From assembly GCA_003280605.1 (NCBI GenBank), contig QCEM01000025.1, positions 1 to 35,343 on the forward strand: DNA of 35,343 nt, read 5' to 3'. A program made the translations under genes and the position numbers. The DNA is from SAR116 cluster bacterium AG-355-O21. GTDB taxonomy: Bacteria; Pseudomonadota; Alphaproteobacteria; Thalassobaculales; Thalassobaculaceae. This document shows, one piece after another, positions 25,917 to 34,180 of this stretch. The notes under the pieces were generated by a model that was not told where the DNA came from, ran no database searches, and saw only the letters and a program-made list of their open reading frames with translations. Each line of letters opens with the position of its first letter. Positions within the stretch are counted from its first letter, which is position 1.

Positions 25917-27107
25917 ATGACAGTTCGCGACCCCCCCACACTCAGCCCGGTCAACCAGAGGGTCAAGGAAGCGTATTTCACAGCCAGTCAAACCCAATTG
26001 ATCTGGGCTCGGCTTAAGCGCAACCGGGCGGCTATGTTAGGGGCTTGGGTCCTCGTAATTATAGTCGCGTTGGGTATTTTCGCCCCCTTCTTATCGCCGT
26101 ACGAGCCAACAATTGCTGGGCGCGATAAGACCTACCAAAACGGTTCACCGCAAATCCCCATGTTTTGCGACCATAACGGCTGTTCTCTTAGGCCGTTTTT
26201 GCACACACTGGAGAGAACACGATCCATCAAGACTAATTTCCGTTGGGTAACTACCGTCAATTCCGAAAAGCGCCGCTATGTACAATTTTTCGTCACCGGC
26301 TGGAAATACGCCTATTTCGATTTCTCAGTTAATTTGCCCGGCGAACGTCTTGACTTTCGGTTTCCCGGGTTACGCTTCGACACCCATTTATTCGGCGTCG
26401 ACACGGGTGGCATTCACCTGTTTGGGACCGATAAATCGGGTAAGGATATTTTCGCGCGAACCCTGCACGCAATTTGGACATCGCTGGCGGTCGGTAGCAT
26501 CGGGGTGTTCATCAGCTTCGTGTTGGCGCTATTGATCGGCGGTACCTCCGGCTATTTTGGCGGTCGTGTAGACGGCGTTTTGCAGATGTTCACCGATGCC
26601 GTTCGCACGGTCCCAGCTATCCCCCTGTTTATGGCCTTGGCCGCGTTCGTGCCCGACGAATGGAGCGCTGAAATGCGCTTTTTATTCATTTCGATAATAC
26701 TTGGTTTTATAGGCTGGCCAACTCTCGCGCGGCGTGTACGCACACATTTGCTGACCGAGCGCAACCAAGAATACGTGCTCGCTGCGCAGCTGAATGGGGC
26801 CTCAGCAGGGCATGTTATTCGTCGTCATCTTTTACCTAGTTTTACAAGCTATATCATTGTCGACTTGGTGATTTCCTTTCCTTATATGGTGCTTTCAGAA
26901 ACCGCGCTCAGCTTTATTGGGTTGGGTCTAAAAGACCCAGTTAATTCGCTTGGCGTAATGCTGCAAAATGTTACCAGCGCTGATGTTTTGTTGAATTACC
27001 AGTGGTATTTTATCCCAGTTATTTTTTTTATTACCATGGTTCTGGCTTTTGTCTTCGTCGGCGATGGCTTGCGCGACGCCGCCGACCCCTACTCGGACAA
27101 CAAATGA
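25917..27107 (+). CDS. ABC transporter permease, DppC/OppC type
   Basis: 396 residues, about 100 longer than a standard DppC because of an insert after the first helix (roughly residues 60-150), a periplasmic segment with SPQIPMFCDHNGCSLRPF. Such inserts occur in the long-loop subgroup of this family. FGTDKSGKDIFAR and the EAA loop NQEYVLAAQLNGASAGHVIRRHLLPSF (near 283-309) are typical. It ends in FVGDGLRDAADPY as expected. Its stop overlaps the next start (ATGA). Confidence 0.88.
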   Translation: MTVRDPPTLSPVNQRVKEAYFTASQTQLIWARLKRNRAAMLGAWVLVIIVALGIFAPFLSPYEPTIAGRDKTYQNGSPQIPMFCDHNGCSLRPFLHTLERTRSIKTNFRWVTTVNSEKRRYVQFFVTGWKYAYFDFSVNLPGERLDFRFPGLRFDTHLFGVDTGGIHLFGTDKSGKDIFARTLHAIWTSLAVGSIGVFISFVLALLIGGTSGYFGGRVDGVLQMFTDAVRTVPAIPLFMALAAFVPDEWSAEMRFLFISIILGFIGWPTLARRVRTHLLTERNQEYVLAAQLNGASAGHVIRRHLLPSFTSYIIVDLVISFPYMVLSETALSFIGLGLKDPVNSLGVMLQNVTSADVLLNYQWYFIPVIFFITMVLAFVFVGDGLRDAADPYSDNK

Positions 27108-28120
27108 TGTCAACACCACTAATTTCGGTTTGCAATTTAACACTGCGCTTCAAGACTGACGAAGGACTTGTAACAGCGGTTGACAACGCCTCCTTTGAGA
27201 TTGCCGCCGGCGAAATCCTCGGCCTGGTTGGCGAGAGCGGTTCAGGCAAATCGGTGACTGCCAAAGCCTGCATGCGACTCAACGCTGCTAATGCCGTTTA
27301 CGAGCCAGCCAGCCGCATCACTCTCCACCTAGAGGACGGTCCTTGCGACATCCTCTCGCTTTCCCGACAGCGCGATCTGCGGATCGTTCGTGGCGGGGCG
27401 ATTTCGATGATTTTCCAGGAACCCATGGCAAGTTTTGCGCCGGCGCTGACGATTGGCGCTCAAATGGTGGAACAACTGCAATTGCACACTAGCATGTCGG
27501 GGCCTCAAGCGCGTGCCCTATCCATTGAAATGCTCAATCGTGTTGGTATAGCCGATGCTAGCCGCCGGATCGACCAATACGCCTTTGAGTTTTCCGGAGG
27601 CATGCGCCAGCGCGCGATGATCGCCATGGCTCTTTCAACTCGCCCCAAACTTTTGATCGCCGACGAGCCAACGACCGCACTCGACGTCACAATTCAGGCA
27701 CAGGTGATCGACCTGATGAAGGACTTGGTGAACGACTTCGGCATGGCAATCCTATTCATCACCCATGATTTGGGCGTTATTGCGCAAACCGCCGACCGGG
27801 TGGCGGTAATGTATATTGGCCGAATCGTGGAAACGGGCGATGTCGGTCAGGTAATCGGCCAAGCGCGGCATCCCTATACCCAGGGATTGCTTAACGCCCT
27901 ACCAAAACTGGACCAATTGGACCGGCCGCTGACGCCGATACCAGGAGATATTCCAAGCCCCTTGGAGCGACCGACTGGCTGTGTCTTTCATACCCGCTGC
28001 CCTCAGGCCGTCGCTGGTCTGTGCGATCAGGCAACACCCCCCTTGCTTTATTTGGAACACGGCCACCAAGTTGCTTGCGCAGCACTGCAAAGACCTATCG
28101 AGGGAAAGGGCAAGGCATGA
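27104..28120 (+). CDS. ABC transporter ATPase, DppD/OppD type
   Basis: 338 residues; a second ATG three bases later is equally possible. Walker A GESGSGKS at 43-50, signature FSGGMRQR, Walker B LLIADEPTTALD, and the oligopeptide-ATPase C-terminal domain with the cysteine motif CVFHTRCPQAVAGLC. That C-terminal cysteine cluster is typical of OppD/DppD proteins. It energises import by the two permeases. Start and stop both overlap neighbours by 4 nt, so the operon is tightly coupled. Confidence 0.93.
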   Translation: MMSTPLISVCNLTLRFKTDEGLVTAVDNASFEIAAGEILGLVGESGSGKSVTAKACMRLNAANAVYEPASRITLHLEDGPCDILSLSRQRDLRIVRGGAISMIFQEPMASFAPALTIGAQMVEQLQLHTSMSGPQARALSIEMLNRVGIADASRRIDQYAFEFSGGMRQRAMIAMALSTRPKLLIADEPTTALDVTIQAQVIDLMKDLVNDFGMAILFITHDLGVIAQTADRVAVMYIGRIVETGDVGQVIGQARHPYTQGLLNALPKLDQLDRPLTPIPGDIPSPLERPTGCVFHTRCPQAVAGLCDQATPPLLYLEHGHQVACAALQRPIEGKGKA

Positions 28121-29106
28121 GCGCGGACAACTTGATTTCAATCCGCGACCTGTCAGTGCATTTCCCGCTCAGCAAGGGCTTGCTCGGCGAAAAGGCGACA
28201 GTTCGGGCAGTCGACGGCGTGTTCCTAGACATCCCACGCGGCAGTTTCGTTGGGCTAGTTGGTGAAAGTGGATCGGGAAAGACCACCTTAGGACGCGCTA
28301 TTCTGAGAGCCGCACCGATTACAAGGGGCCGCATCACCTATCGGGATGGCGACGTGGATTACGATGTCGGTTCACTAAAAAGGGCGGCACTGAAGGACTA
28401 CCGTCAACGCGCTCAGCTCATTTTTCAGGATCCGTACGCGGCGCTCAGTCCGCGCATGACAGTGCGTGACATCATCGCCGAGCCGCTAGAGATTATGAAG
28501 CTCACCCAAACGCGCGCAGAGACAGATCAACGTGTACGCGAAATTGCCATCAAATGTCGTTTAAATTTAGAACATTTGCGTCGATTTCCGCATGCTTTTT
28601 CCGGCGGTCAGCGCCAGCGGATTTCAATAGCCCGCGCACTAGTTTGTAACCCTCGGTTCTTAATCGCCGATGAAGCCGTTGCCGCCTTGGATGTTTCGAT
28701 CCAAGCCGATATTCTCAATTTGCTGAAATCGCTACAGCGTGAACTAAGCATCACGCTGCTGTTTATCAGCCATGATTTGAGCGTGGTTGCCCATACATGC
28801 GATGTGGTTGCGGTACTCTATCTGGGAGCGATTGTCGAGTTGGCACCAGCTCGTGACCTGTTCTCCCGCCCTCGCCATCCCTATACACAGGCGCTTTTAT
28901 CGGCTATCCCGTCTTTAAATCCAGACGACCGTGGCGATCAGCAGCGGTTAAGTGGCGAAATCCCATCATCATTAGATGTGCCGGGTGGCTGTCGTTTTCA
29001 CACCCGCTGTCCGATAGCCCGCAAACAATGCGAAAAGATAGAACCCGTTTGGCGGGAATACGGCCAGGGCCATTTTGCCGCCTGCCACTTTATCGATCCA
29101 AACTGA
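28117..29106 (+). CDS. ABC transporter ATPase, DppF/OppF type
   Basis: 329 residues from ATG 28117. Walker A GESGSGKT at 49-56, Q-loop QLIFQDPYAALSPRMTV, signature FSGGQRQRISIARAL, Walker B FLIADEAVAALD, where the usual proline after DE is alanine. The C-terminal RFHTRCPIARKQC motif is the OppF cysteine cluster. Last gene of the five-gene importer operon; the region behind it is eroded DNA. Confidence 0.93.
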   Translation: MSADNLISIRDLSVHFPLSKGLLGEKATVRAVDGVFLDIPRGSFVGLVGESGSGKTTLGRAILRAAPITRGRITYRDGDVDYDVGSLKRAALKDYRQRAQLIFQDPYAALSPRMTVRDIIAEPLEIMKLTQTRAETDQRVREIAIKCRLNLEHLRRFPHAFSGGQRQRISIARALVCNPRFLIADEAVAALDVSIQADILNLLKSLQRELSITLLFISHDLSVVAHTCDVVAVLYLGAIVELAPARDLFSRPRHPYTQALLSAIPSLNPDDRGDQQRLSGEIPSSLDVPGGCRFHTRCPIARKQCEKIEPVWREYGQGHFAACHFIDPN

Positions 29107-29361
29107 CTCACCAACTTTCGCGTCATCGTCGATATGATGGGGGTGGCAGTCCGGTTTTGTGAATGTCACGTGCGCCGGGATTGGCTTGCCTGCCAATACA
29201 CCTTGTTCTTGGTCGAGATAAACGCCAACAAACGTGTTCTTAATCCAAGGCCTGTCTCCACGCAAGCGACGTTGAAGAGTGACTTCGCAGTCGTAAACAG
29301 ACGTCCCACTGAACTGCCGGCACGCTCTTTTTTTGACTAGGTTTTCAAGTAACTGGGCTGC
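29107..29361 (-). other. Eroded DNA with an unexplained protein-like frame
   Basis: On the minus strand 29330-29107 an open frame reads protein-like sequence (for example VYDCEVTLQRRLRGDRPWIK, then AGKPIPAHVTFTKPDCHPHH) and then enters the antisense of the ATPase gene. I do not recognise it and no start is certain. It may be part of a lost gene. Confidence 0.2.
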
Positions 29362-29742
29362 CTAGGTGCGAACATACCTAGACAAAGGCTTATCGCCAGT
29401 CACCTCGGTCAAACACCTGCATGCATATGCTGCGGCTCGATAGAAAGTCTCGGCTTTGCCCTGGCCCTTCAATCGGAGATACCAGTCCGTAGCTTCTGAG
29501 AACCGCAGCGCCCAGGAACCGGCTAGTTCGTCATTGGGCACATAGAGCAGTTGAGCACCAGGAATTGAAGCATCGCACAGCCGCAAATGCTGCCAGTAGC
29601 CCCCAAGCTGGGCCATCATGGCTGTTAAAGATTGCCGCAACTCACGCACTAACTTGGTCTGCAGCGAGAAGTTGATGCGCCGCGATTTGCTATGCCTTGC
29701 GACGTCAAGTGGTACACGCCGATTGAAGCAAAAACATCGCAT
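29362..29742 (-). pseudogene. Tyrosine recombinase (phage integrase), N-terminal remnant
   Basis: 126 codons reading like the start of a long-type phage integrase: FNRRVPLDVA and RRINFSLQTKLVRELRQSL (arm-binding domain, usually FxRRVPxD then I-x-F-S-L-x-T-K), followed by the core-binding helix start YLRLKGQGKAETFYRAAAYA and LTEVTGDKPL. It stops at 29362 before the core-binding domain is complete, and no catalytic domain follows. Orientation is opposite to the two C-terminal integrase remnants in the window, so it is not simply the other half of either. Confidence 0.65.
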
Positions 29743-30157
29743 TTGATATACGCGTGATCAACACGCGCAGCAGTAGCGCTTTGGTTTACGGCCACAGTCA
29801 CAACTCTTGCCACCAAGACCTAACAAAGTGTCGCAATTACAGTGGACTAAGAAGGTGGCTAATGTCGAGCGCGTGCGCTCGTCGCCTAATTGAAGCGCCG
29901 TGTCAAACGTGTCGTATGTATGTTAGAGGCTCATAGTCTTTACGCGATGAATCCGCAGCCACGATCGTACAATATTTCATGCCTCACCCGGGCGAGGCCA
30001 CGCCTGCAATATTATTAAATGAGGGACTGCATCAGATTGGGTGCAGCACGTGTCAACCATTGCTAGTTCGGGTGATTGATGAGCGCGGCATTGGAGCAAC
30101 GAGAACCACCGCTAATTACGCCGAATGTGCCAAGCCGCCATTCAAACAAATCTGGGC
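29743..30157. other. Non-coding, eroded DNA
   Basis: 415 bp between the integrase fragment and the acyltransferase gene. Short frames of 60 codons on the plus strand (29754-29936 and 29979-30161) resemble nothing known. No hairpin, repeat or RNA gene was evident. Confidence 0.35.
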
Positions 30158-31003
30158 CTAGGAGGTCGTCGCCATCACGGGCGCGCCAATGGCATTGGGG
30201 TCGAGATCGTAGACCGTAGCGCGCAGATAGTCGAGGATGGCCTGCCGGTCGCCGATTGCGGTCAGCGAGGCCGGGTCGATTGGGGCGCCAATATGCGATA
30301 CCACCTCGGTACCCATTTGCTTCAGCACCTCGCGCATCAGCACCGCCTCGCGGATGCTGGTGCTGAACTTCGATACGAAGTGAAAAAGCCAGCTGTTCTG
30401 ACCTTCAAAGAAAATCGGCACGACCGTCGCTTTGGAATTGGCGATAAGACGCCCAGCGAACAGTTTCCAAGGAGAATCCGTCGCCTCGCCGAAGATTTTT
30501 TCGGCGGTCGACACCCGGCCGGCGGGGAAAATAATGATCGCACCACCCTTGTCCAAGTGCTGCATCGCTACCCGCTTGGATTCGACATTGGCCCTTAGCG
30601 CGCTGTTGTCGCCATCGAACAGGACTGGGATCAAATAGGGGCGCAGGGGCTCGGCGCGGCCAAGCACCGAGTGGGCGAGGATTTTGATATCCGGGCGCAC
30701 CCGCGAGAGGATATAGCCAATGGCGATACCATCTAGCACCCCGAATGGGTGATTGGCGACCACGACCAACGGTCCGTCTTTTGGCAGAGCCTCCAATTGG
30801 GCGCGGTCGAAATTGATTTCTACATTGAGATAATTGACCGCCGATTCCCAAAAATTGTCATCTTCGGTGCGGCTGCGTTTGTAATCGTCGTAGAGACGCT
30901 GCAGTTTGGGCTGTCCAGTCATCAACTCAACTACACGTATCAAAACGCGCCGCCAGGCCGGGTCAGCTGGGTTTATGTAGGACACCTCAGGAATTTTCCT
31001 CAT
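30158..31003 (-). CDS. Lysophospholipid/hemolysin-type acyltransferase
   Basis: 281 residues from ATG 31003; the frame extends further upstream, but that part is not protein-like. Acyltransferase family (PlsC fold): the NHPFGVLDG block at 84-92 gives the catalytic H85 with D91 (spacing one longer than the classical HX4D, as often in this NHPFG subgroup), and IIIFPAGRVS near 156-165 is the glycerol-phosphate binding block. It transfers an acyl chain to a lysolipid or similar acceptor at the membrane. OlsA-like or hemolysin-linked relatives share this signature. Ribosome site weak. Confidence 0.75.
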   Translation of the reverse strand: MRKIPEVSYINPADPAWRRVLIRVVELMTGQPKLQRLYDDYKRSRTEDDNFWESAVNYLNVEINFDRAQLEALPKDGPLVVVANHPFGVLDGIAIGYILSRVRPDIKILAHSVLGRAEPLRPYLIPVLFDGDNSALRANVESKRVAMQHLDKGGAIIIFPAGRVSTAEKIFGEATDSPWKLFAGRLIANSKATVVPIFFEGQNSWLFHFVSKFSTSIREAVLMREVLKQMGTEVVSHIGAPIDPASLTAIGDRQAILDYLRATVYDLDPNAIGAPVMATTS

Positions 31004-31177
31004 AGAAAGACACTTTCTAACGTAGCGATACTGCCAAGCGAGGCATCTAACTAAAAACATTATCGCGCTTTGGTGACATTTTGATGACGCGGTGCGGTAT
31101 TGCCCTGCGCCCTTAACCGGATCCAGCTGTTGCGTTAGGCAGAGCGGCATATGGGCCTCAATTAAGGGAGCATCAAA

Positions 31178-31261
31178 ATGTCCAAGAGGCTTTTCTCAGG
31201 CGAATAGATCATCAACCATCTCTGCGATGCCGACGTGCCGTTGGCCTGGGTCCGTTGGCGG
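31178..31261 (+). mobile_element. IS3-family OrfA N-terminal remnant
   Basis: From ATG 31178 (GGGAG upstream) the frame reads MSKRLFSGE, stop TAG, then [15 protein letters not shown]3-type OrfA proteins begin MSK+RFxxEQIIxxLxEAD, so the TAG stands where a glutamine (CAG) is expected. After about 25 codons the similarity ends, right where the phnE-like fragment begins. No second transposase ORF is present. Confidence 0.5.
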
Positions 31262-31272
31262 GAGTACTTACA

Positions 31273-31617
31273 TTGACAATCCATACGACCGACCTTCTCG
31301 CCAAGCAATTTTCCGAGGCTGTGCAGGCGATCGACCCTCGTCCCGTCGAGGGCATTCGCTCTACCAGCGCGTCCCGACTACAAAAGATTTTCTATTCAGT
31401 TATTCCGCAGTTGCTGCCTCTTTGGATTTCGCTGTCACTTTATTGGTTCGAATCCAACGTTCGTTCAGCGACTGTACTCGGCATCGAAGGTGCGGGTGGC
31501 ATTGAGATGTCGCTGACGGAGGCCTTGCCGGGCATTGACCGCGCGTCGGGTGTGTCCATCCAGCCAATTATCCGCATCCAGCACCTGGTCTTGGCAATCG
31601 TGGTGGCCTTTTCCTAA
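31273..31617 (+). pseudogene. phnE: Phosphonate ABC transporter permease PhnE, C-terminal fragment
   Basis: The frame reads [20 protein letters not shown], then [26 protein letters not shown] and [21 protein letters not shown], which is the EAA loop and following helix of PhnE-type phosphonate/phosphite permeases. The N-terminal helices are missing, and after GGI the end diverges and stops early. It directly follows the IS3-like remnant, so an IS-linked deletion is likely. No phnC or phnD is in the window. Confidence 0.75.
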
Positions 31618-31721
31618 ATCACCTCGATCTTCCTTGCAGCGCCACGAATTCGCCGCCAGTGCCATCAAACTGTCAAGAAACGGTGGTAGCTCTCTGATTA
31701 CCTTAATGGGGGAGCCACTTC

Positions 31722-32582
31722 ATGCTTATCGCTCAAATTACTGATCTGCACGTGCGGCCGAAAGGCAAATTAGCCTATGGCATCGTTGACACCGAAGCGC
31801 ATCTGCGGCGCATGATCGCCAGCATCAATAGCCTCGACCCCGCGCCCGATCTGGTGCTCGCGACGGGCGATTTGACCGATTTTGGCCTGCCCGAGGAAAA
31901 CGCTCATCTCGCTGAATTGCTGGCCACGATCAATGCCCCGGTGCGCCCGGTGATGGGTAACCATGATATTCGCGAGAATTTTCAAGCCGTCTTTGGTGGC
32001 CGCGACGGTGTGCCAAAAACCGGTTTCGTTAATTATACGGTTGATCTGGACCCGGTGCGCGTCGTCATTCTGGATTCAGTCCGCGTCGGCAGCCACGAGG
32101 GTTTGCTCGACGCCGAACGCCTGACCTGGCTCGACCAAACCCTGGCTGCACGGCCCGCCGCACCGACCATCCTGGCCCTGCACCATCCACCGGTGTCGAC
32201 TCGCCTCAATGCTCATTTCGATTTTCCCGGTGCAGAGGAATTAGGCGCGGTGATCGCTAAACACAGCCAGGTCCGCCGCGTCATTTGCGGGCATAACCAC
32301 GAAGTCGTCCATGTGCCATGGCAGGGCAGTTTGGTGACCGTCGCGCCAAGCGTCGCCCATCAGCACAAGTTCGACGCGCTCAAACCGGACCCACGTTTCC
32401 TAATTTACATGTCTACACCAGGTTTCATGCTTTATCACTGGCGTCGGGACCTAGGTGCCGCGGGAGATTTCGTCGCATTCTGGGTGCCAGTCGGCGCCTT
32501 CGACGGTCCATACGAAGTGACCTGGGCGCGCGATGCGCCAGACGCCTCTGCGGCGCACCTCGTCGGCGACGGACCAGGCTGA
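31722..32582 (+). CDS. Calcineurin-like phosphodiesterase (GpdQ/CpdA type)
   Basis: 286 residues. Two-metal phosphoesterase motifs are complete: D8 and H10 (ITDLH), D50 (ATGDLTD), N80 and H81 (GNHD), H154/H155 (ALHHPP), and H191 with H193 (CGHNHE). The opening ITDLHVRPKGKLAYGIVDTE is like GpdQ glycerophosphodiesterases and class III cyclic-nucleotide phosphodiesterases. It hydrolyses a phosphodiester in the cytoplasm. The position behind a phnE fragment suggests a role in using organic phosphorus, since such enzymes commonly follow phosphonate transporter genes; that link is inference. Confidence 0.85.
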   Translation: MLIAQITDLHVRPKGKLAYGIVDTEAHLRRMIASINSLDPAPDLVLATGDLTDFGLPEENAHLAELLATINAPVRPVMGNHDIRENFQAVFGGRDGVPKTGFVNYTVDLDPVRVVILDSVRVGSHEGLLDAERLTWLDQTLAARPAAPTILALHHPPVSTRLNAHFDFPGAEELGAVIAKHSQVRRVICGHNHEVVHVPWQGSLVTVAPSVAHQHKFDALKPDPRFLIYMSTPGFMLYHWRRDLGAAGDFVAFWVPVGAFDGPYEVTWARDAPDASAAHLVGDGPG

Positions 32583-32657
32583 CACCTCGGTAAGTGCGTG
32601 GACTTAAGCGGCAGGTGAAGTAGCGCAGCCTACCCGGGTCATAGGCAAGGCGCAAAC

Positions 32658-32816
32658 CCGCACAAAACAGCCGCCGTATGCATGGCCGAGTGCCGAATGC
32701 CAGTGAGTGAGATATCGCAATACCTCGGCCACACAAATACAAAGATTACTGTGTCGGTTTAGGCACGATATAGCCCTGACTTTTTGCGCCATGCTGCGGC
32801 AGCCCTAAATGTGTGA
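32658..32816 (+). pseudogene. Tyrosine recombinase C-terminal remnant with stop at the catalytic tyrosine
   Basis: One frame reads HKTAAVCMAE, then SEISQYLGHTNTKITVSV, TAG (32760-32762), then ARYSPDFLRHAAAALNV and TGA. It matches the end of phage integrases, usually HTAATWMAE, ISxYLGHT and VYARYSPDYLRxAAxAL. The amber codon stands exactly where the nucleophilic tyrosine of VYAR is expected (TAC or TAT to TAG). The rest of the gene is lost. It lies 64 bp before the right tRNA-like site. Confidence 0.75.
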
Positions 32817-32879
32817 AGGGATCGAGTGTGACAATAATATCACGATCACTTGTGCTGCGGTACAAGTCGCATTTTCTTC

Positions 32880-32951
32880 AAAACCAGCTAAGTCATTGAT
32901 TTATTGATCGGAACGGCGTGATTCGAACACGCGACCCCTCCACCCCCAGTA
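32880..32951 (-). repeat. Right tRNA 3'-end-like site (putative att)
   Basis: On the minus strand: GGGGTC, T-arm with perfect stem GCGTG/CACGC around loop TTCGAAT, then CGTTCCGA and TCA. It aligns ungapped to the left site with an identical 15-bp core at 32903-32917. The T-stem differs from the left copy at both sides yet still pairs, so the two are related but not recent copies. No 5' half of a tRNA is present. Confidence 0.6.
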
Positions 32952-33022
32952 ATGACAGGCATACGGAAACTATTGGAAAATAACGGACTTTAGTAGAAGG
33001 CAGCGCCTTCTAGTGAACAGAC

Positions 33023-33052
33023 AACCCCTTCACTCAGTATAGTGAAGGGGTT
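33023..33052. repeat. Perfect 12-bp hairpin, right copy
   Basis: AACCCCTTCACT, loop CAGTAT, AGTGAAGGGGTT, followed by TCTACATC. Same loop as the left copy at 21771-21800. Position downstream of the minus-strand membrane protein gene fits a terminator, but conservation in both modules could also mean an operator or an integrase site. Confidence 0.75.
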
Positions 33053-33107
33053 TCTACATCTCTCGCTGACCCAATCCCTTCACTTTTTAGACAAGACGAG
33101 CGAAAAG

Positions 33108-33299
33108 CTATATCCCAAGGTAGACAGCGATGACGCCTATTACACCCGTCAGTGTCATCTTCAAAAGCGTGATTACGCTTTCATCTGGCGGTCTGTGTTC
33201 GCGCAGAGCGATGTAATAATCACCAACAATGATGACGGTCAGCAGCAGGAAAACACCAAAGATCATGGCGATGACCATGAACTCTTTTGCGTGCTTCAT
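33108..33299 (-). CDS. Small two-helix membrane protein of the mobile element
   Basis: 63 residues, start ATG 33299 with GGAGG 7 nt upstream. Helix 1 is about residues 7-32 (FMVIAMIFGVFLLLTVIIVG), then a charged hinge REHRPPDES, and helix 2 about 43-63 (TLLKMTLTGVIGVIAVYLG). The topology and size are like small phage membrane proteins such as holins or superinfection factors, but there is no sequence match I know. A homologue with one base missing is at 21857-22047, and both sit at the same distance from a tRNA-like site. Confidence 0.7.
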   Translation of the reverse strand: MKHAKEFMVIAMIFGVFLLLTVIIVGDYYIALREHRPPDESVITLLKMTLTGVIGVIAVYLGI

Positions 33300-33550
33300 G
33301 CCGCATCCTCCATGTCCGATAAAAACAATGCTCTCTCGGCCTCTCTGCGTCTGACCAACCCCTCCAAGCGGCGTCCAGCGACGTCAGCAACGAGGTCTGA
33401 CGCCACAACTAAAAATGCATTTTCTAAAGCTTGGATTGGTCTGTCACACAAATTTGGTCATACGAATGTGACAGGCCATGATGACTTCCGACTATCCATA
33501 GATAGCAATAACTTAGGCATCATATAATAGCATCGCTGCCGTCATATCAT

Positions 33551-33578
33551 ATATCACACACCCTTAGGGGTGTGATAT
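33551..33578. repeat. Inverted repeat at the break of the RepA-like frame
   Basis: ATATCACACACCC and GGGTGTGATAT face each other around TTAG, with two unpaired bases in the left arm. It lies immediately before the truncated replication-protein frame and could be a terminator or operator; function unknown. The stretch 33300-33550 holds no supported gene. Confidence 0.5.
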
Positions 33579-34102
33579 GCTGTGACGAGCTGCGGGCTGC
33601 GCTGGATACTGAGCTCGAAGTCATGGCTGTGCCAGGTACCAATATCGGGCGGATTAAGGTCACAAAGCAACGCGACATGGAGCTGGCTGCGCAAATGGGC
33701 TTTGAGCTGCGCACCGTTGTCATCCATGAAACGGCCAGCGGTGATCAGATCACAAGCTGCGTGGTTGACCCAAAAGATGTCAAGCCAAACACGACTAAGA
33801 AAAGCAGTTTAGTGCGAGCTTTAGAAAAGATCATTTTCAACAAATTTAACTCAGCGACACGACCTGCGGCACGGCCTGGCCGGATCGAAGTCAATGGCAC
33901 AATGATTAACGTAATTGATGCCATCGACAGTGAAATTATCCGCGATAGCTTTCAGTCGTTACCGGAAAATGATGGCGTCCCAACCTCTACTTTACGCTCT
34001 CGTTACCAAAGAGCGTTGCATGAGGTTTGCCGAGAGGGGGACGTCATTTATGGGTCTGAAAAGATTGGACTTTTACGAGATTCCAGTGAACGCAGAGCAT
34101 AA
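33572..34102 (+). pseudogene. RepA/AAA-type phage or plasmid replication protein, C-terminal part
   Basis: The frame opens at a GTG inside a hairpin and then reads LRAALDTELEV, RIKVTKQRDMELAAQMGFEL and SCVV, the segment that in RecA-like RepA/AAA primase-helicases follows the last beta strands of the ATPase core (usually GSSALRAAxDxExEV...VTKQRD). A C-terminal winged-helix-like part (STLRSRYQRALHEV, YGSEKIGLLR) completes it. Walker A and B motifs are absent, so at least 200 residues are missing from the N-terminus. The remaining frame is uninterrupted, so the truncation may be recent. Typical of integrated phage-like elements. Confidence 0.55.
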
Positions 34103-34110
34103 TCCAAGCG

Positions 34111-34155
34111 CGTCCCAGCCGTCCCACCCCCTTAAAGGGGTGGACGTGTGGGACG
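34111..34155. repeat. Long imperfect hairpin between RepA-like and next gene
   Basis: CGTCCCAGCCGTCCCACCCC and GGGGTGGACGTGTGGGACG pair around TTAAA with two bulges. Situated between the truncated RepA-like frame and the next gene; it may act as a terminator or a structured leader. Confidence 0.5.
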
Positions 34156-34180
34156 TTGAAGGATGCTTAGGTAAAAATTG

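Noticed and set aside
33042-33527. 161-codon plus-strand ORF opposite the small membrane protein
   Set aside because: It is the antisense of a gene that has a good ribosome site, two clear helices and a homologue at 21.9 kb; the plus-strand translation is low in hydrophobic structure.
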